Assembly: GCA_015523665.1 (NCBI GenBank)
Contig: WAJX01000261.1
Coordinates: forward strand, 1-5,003
Source of the DNA: Ferroglobus sp.
GTDB taxonomy: Archaea; Halobacteriota; Archaeoglobi; Archaeoglobales; Archaeoglobaceae
DNA length: 5,003 nucleotides
Reading direction: 5' to 3'
The notes under the pieces were generated by a model. That model made no database searches, was not told the DNA's origin, and saw only the letters and a program-made list of their open reading frames with translations. How positions within the stretch are numbered: the first letter of the stretch is position 1; each line of letters opens with the position of its first letter. Positions 4,787 through 5,003 of the stretch are shown in pieces. A program made the position numbers and the translations under genes.

Positions 4787-5003
4787 AACGATCCCTCTAA
4801 AGTTAAGAGCTTTCTTTTAATATTTAAACCCTCGCTATACCCTCCAATCCCATTCACCGCTACAACCCTATGACATGGAATTATCACTGGGACCTTATTT
4901 AATTTTAAAGCCATACCAACTGCTCTTGGAGATGTTTTAAGTTTACTTGCGATCTCACCATAGGTTCTAATTTCTCCATACTTTATATTTCTAACCTCTT
5001 CCA
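4741..5003 (-). CDS. ogt: Methylated-DNA–protein-cysteine methyltransferase (MGMT/Ogt), C-terminal part; 5' end beyond the window
   Basis: The reverse strand from the window edge encodes 86 residues ending at a TGA (4741-4743), with the first 2 bases belonging to a split codon. The protein repairs O6-alkylguanine by moving the alkyl group to its own Cys in a single-turnover reaction. Visible are VRNIKYGEIRTYGEIASKL (3-21), the Arg-containing recognition helix RAVGMAL (26-32), and the active site IIPCHRVV (40-47) with acceptor Cys43. NGIGGYSEGL (50-59) and KRKLLTLEG (62-70) follow. This is the complete C-terminal catalytic domain. Any N-terminal domain lies outside. After LEG, where many family members nearly end, a basic tail of 16 residues (SLCVSQKKRKNSLKIG) is read from the same DNA as the start of the small downstream gene. 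An A7 run at 4769-4775 (minus strand) lies in this tail. Confidence 0.93.
   Translation of the reverse strand, partial: EEVRNIKYGEIRTYGEIASKLKTSPRAVGMALKLNKVPVIIPCHRVVAVNGIGGYSEGLNIKRKLLTLEGSLCVSQKKRKNSLKIG
4790..4797 (-). promoter_or_regulatory. Shine-Dalgarno site of the small gene, inside ogt
   Basis: On the minus strand GAGGGATC, with GAGG at 4797-4794, lies 7 bases before ATG 4786. It matches most of the archaeal SD consensus GGAGGTGATC with two bases missing. It is embedded in the ogt codons for Glu69-Gly70-Ser71, the end of the conserved LEG segment. This supports independent initiation of the small gene by ribosomes that are just finishing ogt. Confidence 0.5.

Noticed and set aside
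1..5003. CRISPR array, tRNA, rRNA, insertion sequence or defence system
   Set aside because: No spaced direct repeats, no cloverleaf-like GC-rich segment, no transposase or integrase motifs, and no nuclease/helicase modules are present on either strand.

Overview
The window looks like a chromosomal, housekeeping stretch from a low-GC archaeon (coding DNA about one third G+C by eye, intergenic DNA almost pure A+T). The archaeal assignment rests on three things. Both prenyl-transfer steps of archaeal ether-lipid synthesis are present. There is a GPN-loop GTPase of the archaeal/eukaryotic type. At least one promoter is archaeal in form, with a TATA box about 25-30 bases ahead of a start codon that has no usable Shine-Dalgarno (SD) site. 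From memory, the GGGP synthase most resembles the group I enzymes of Archaeoglobus fulgidus and relatives ([11 protein letters not shown], GSYxxVGE-like and FYGGGID segments). An Archaeoglobi-like euryarchaeon is therefore my best guess, but the placement is inferred and not tested.

Layout. Bases 1-264 are AT-rich and hold only a probable promoter at the right end. A plus-strand cluster follows: GPN-loop GTPase (265-1071), geranylgeranylglyceryl phosphate synthase (1105-1794) and a UbiA-family membrane prenyltransferase, very likely digeranylgeranylglyceryl phosphate synthase (1791-2639). The two lipid genes overlap by ATGA and catalyse consecutive reactions: G1P + GGPP gives GGGP, then GGGP + GGPP gives DGGGP, the core of archaeol. 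A strong TATA box overlapping the end of the GTPase gene suggests the lipid pair also has its own leaderless promoter.

After an AT-rich gap (2640-2845) comes a second plus-strand pair: a DUF2148 iron-sulfur-type protein (best start GTG 2846, with a good SD site) and, 8 bases later, an NSUN/Trm4-type RNA m5C methyltransferase (3400-4353).

The right end is on the minus strand and convergent with these. It holds the C-terminal 86 residues of a methylated-DNA–protein cysteine methyltransferase (ogt, running off the window at 5003), absent from the supplied ORF list because it is open at the edge. A 73-residue unrecognised protein (4565-4786) overlaps its last 46 bases. The convergent gap 4354-4564 carries TTTCATT-type pyrimidine tracts at both ends in inverted orientation, which could serve as a terminator for each side.

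I see no mobile element, CRISPR array, tRNA, rRNA or clear novel system. The most interesting point is the ogt/small-gene overlap, which contains a seven-A run placed so that a -1 shift would fuse the two products.
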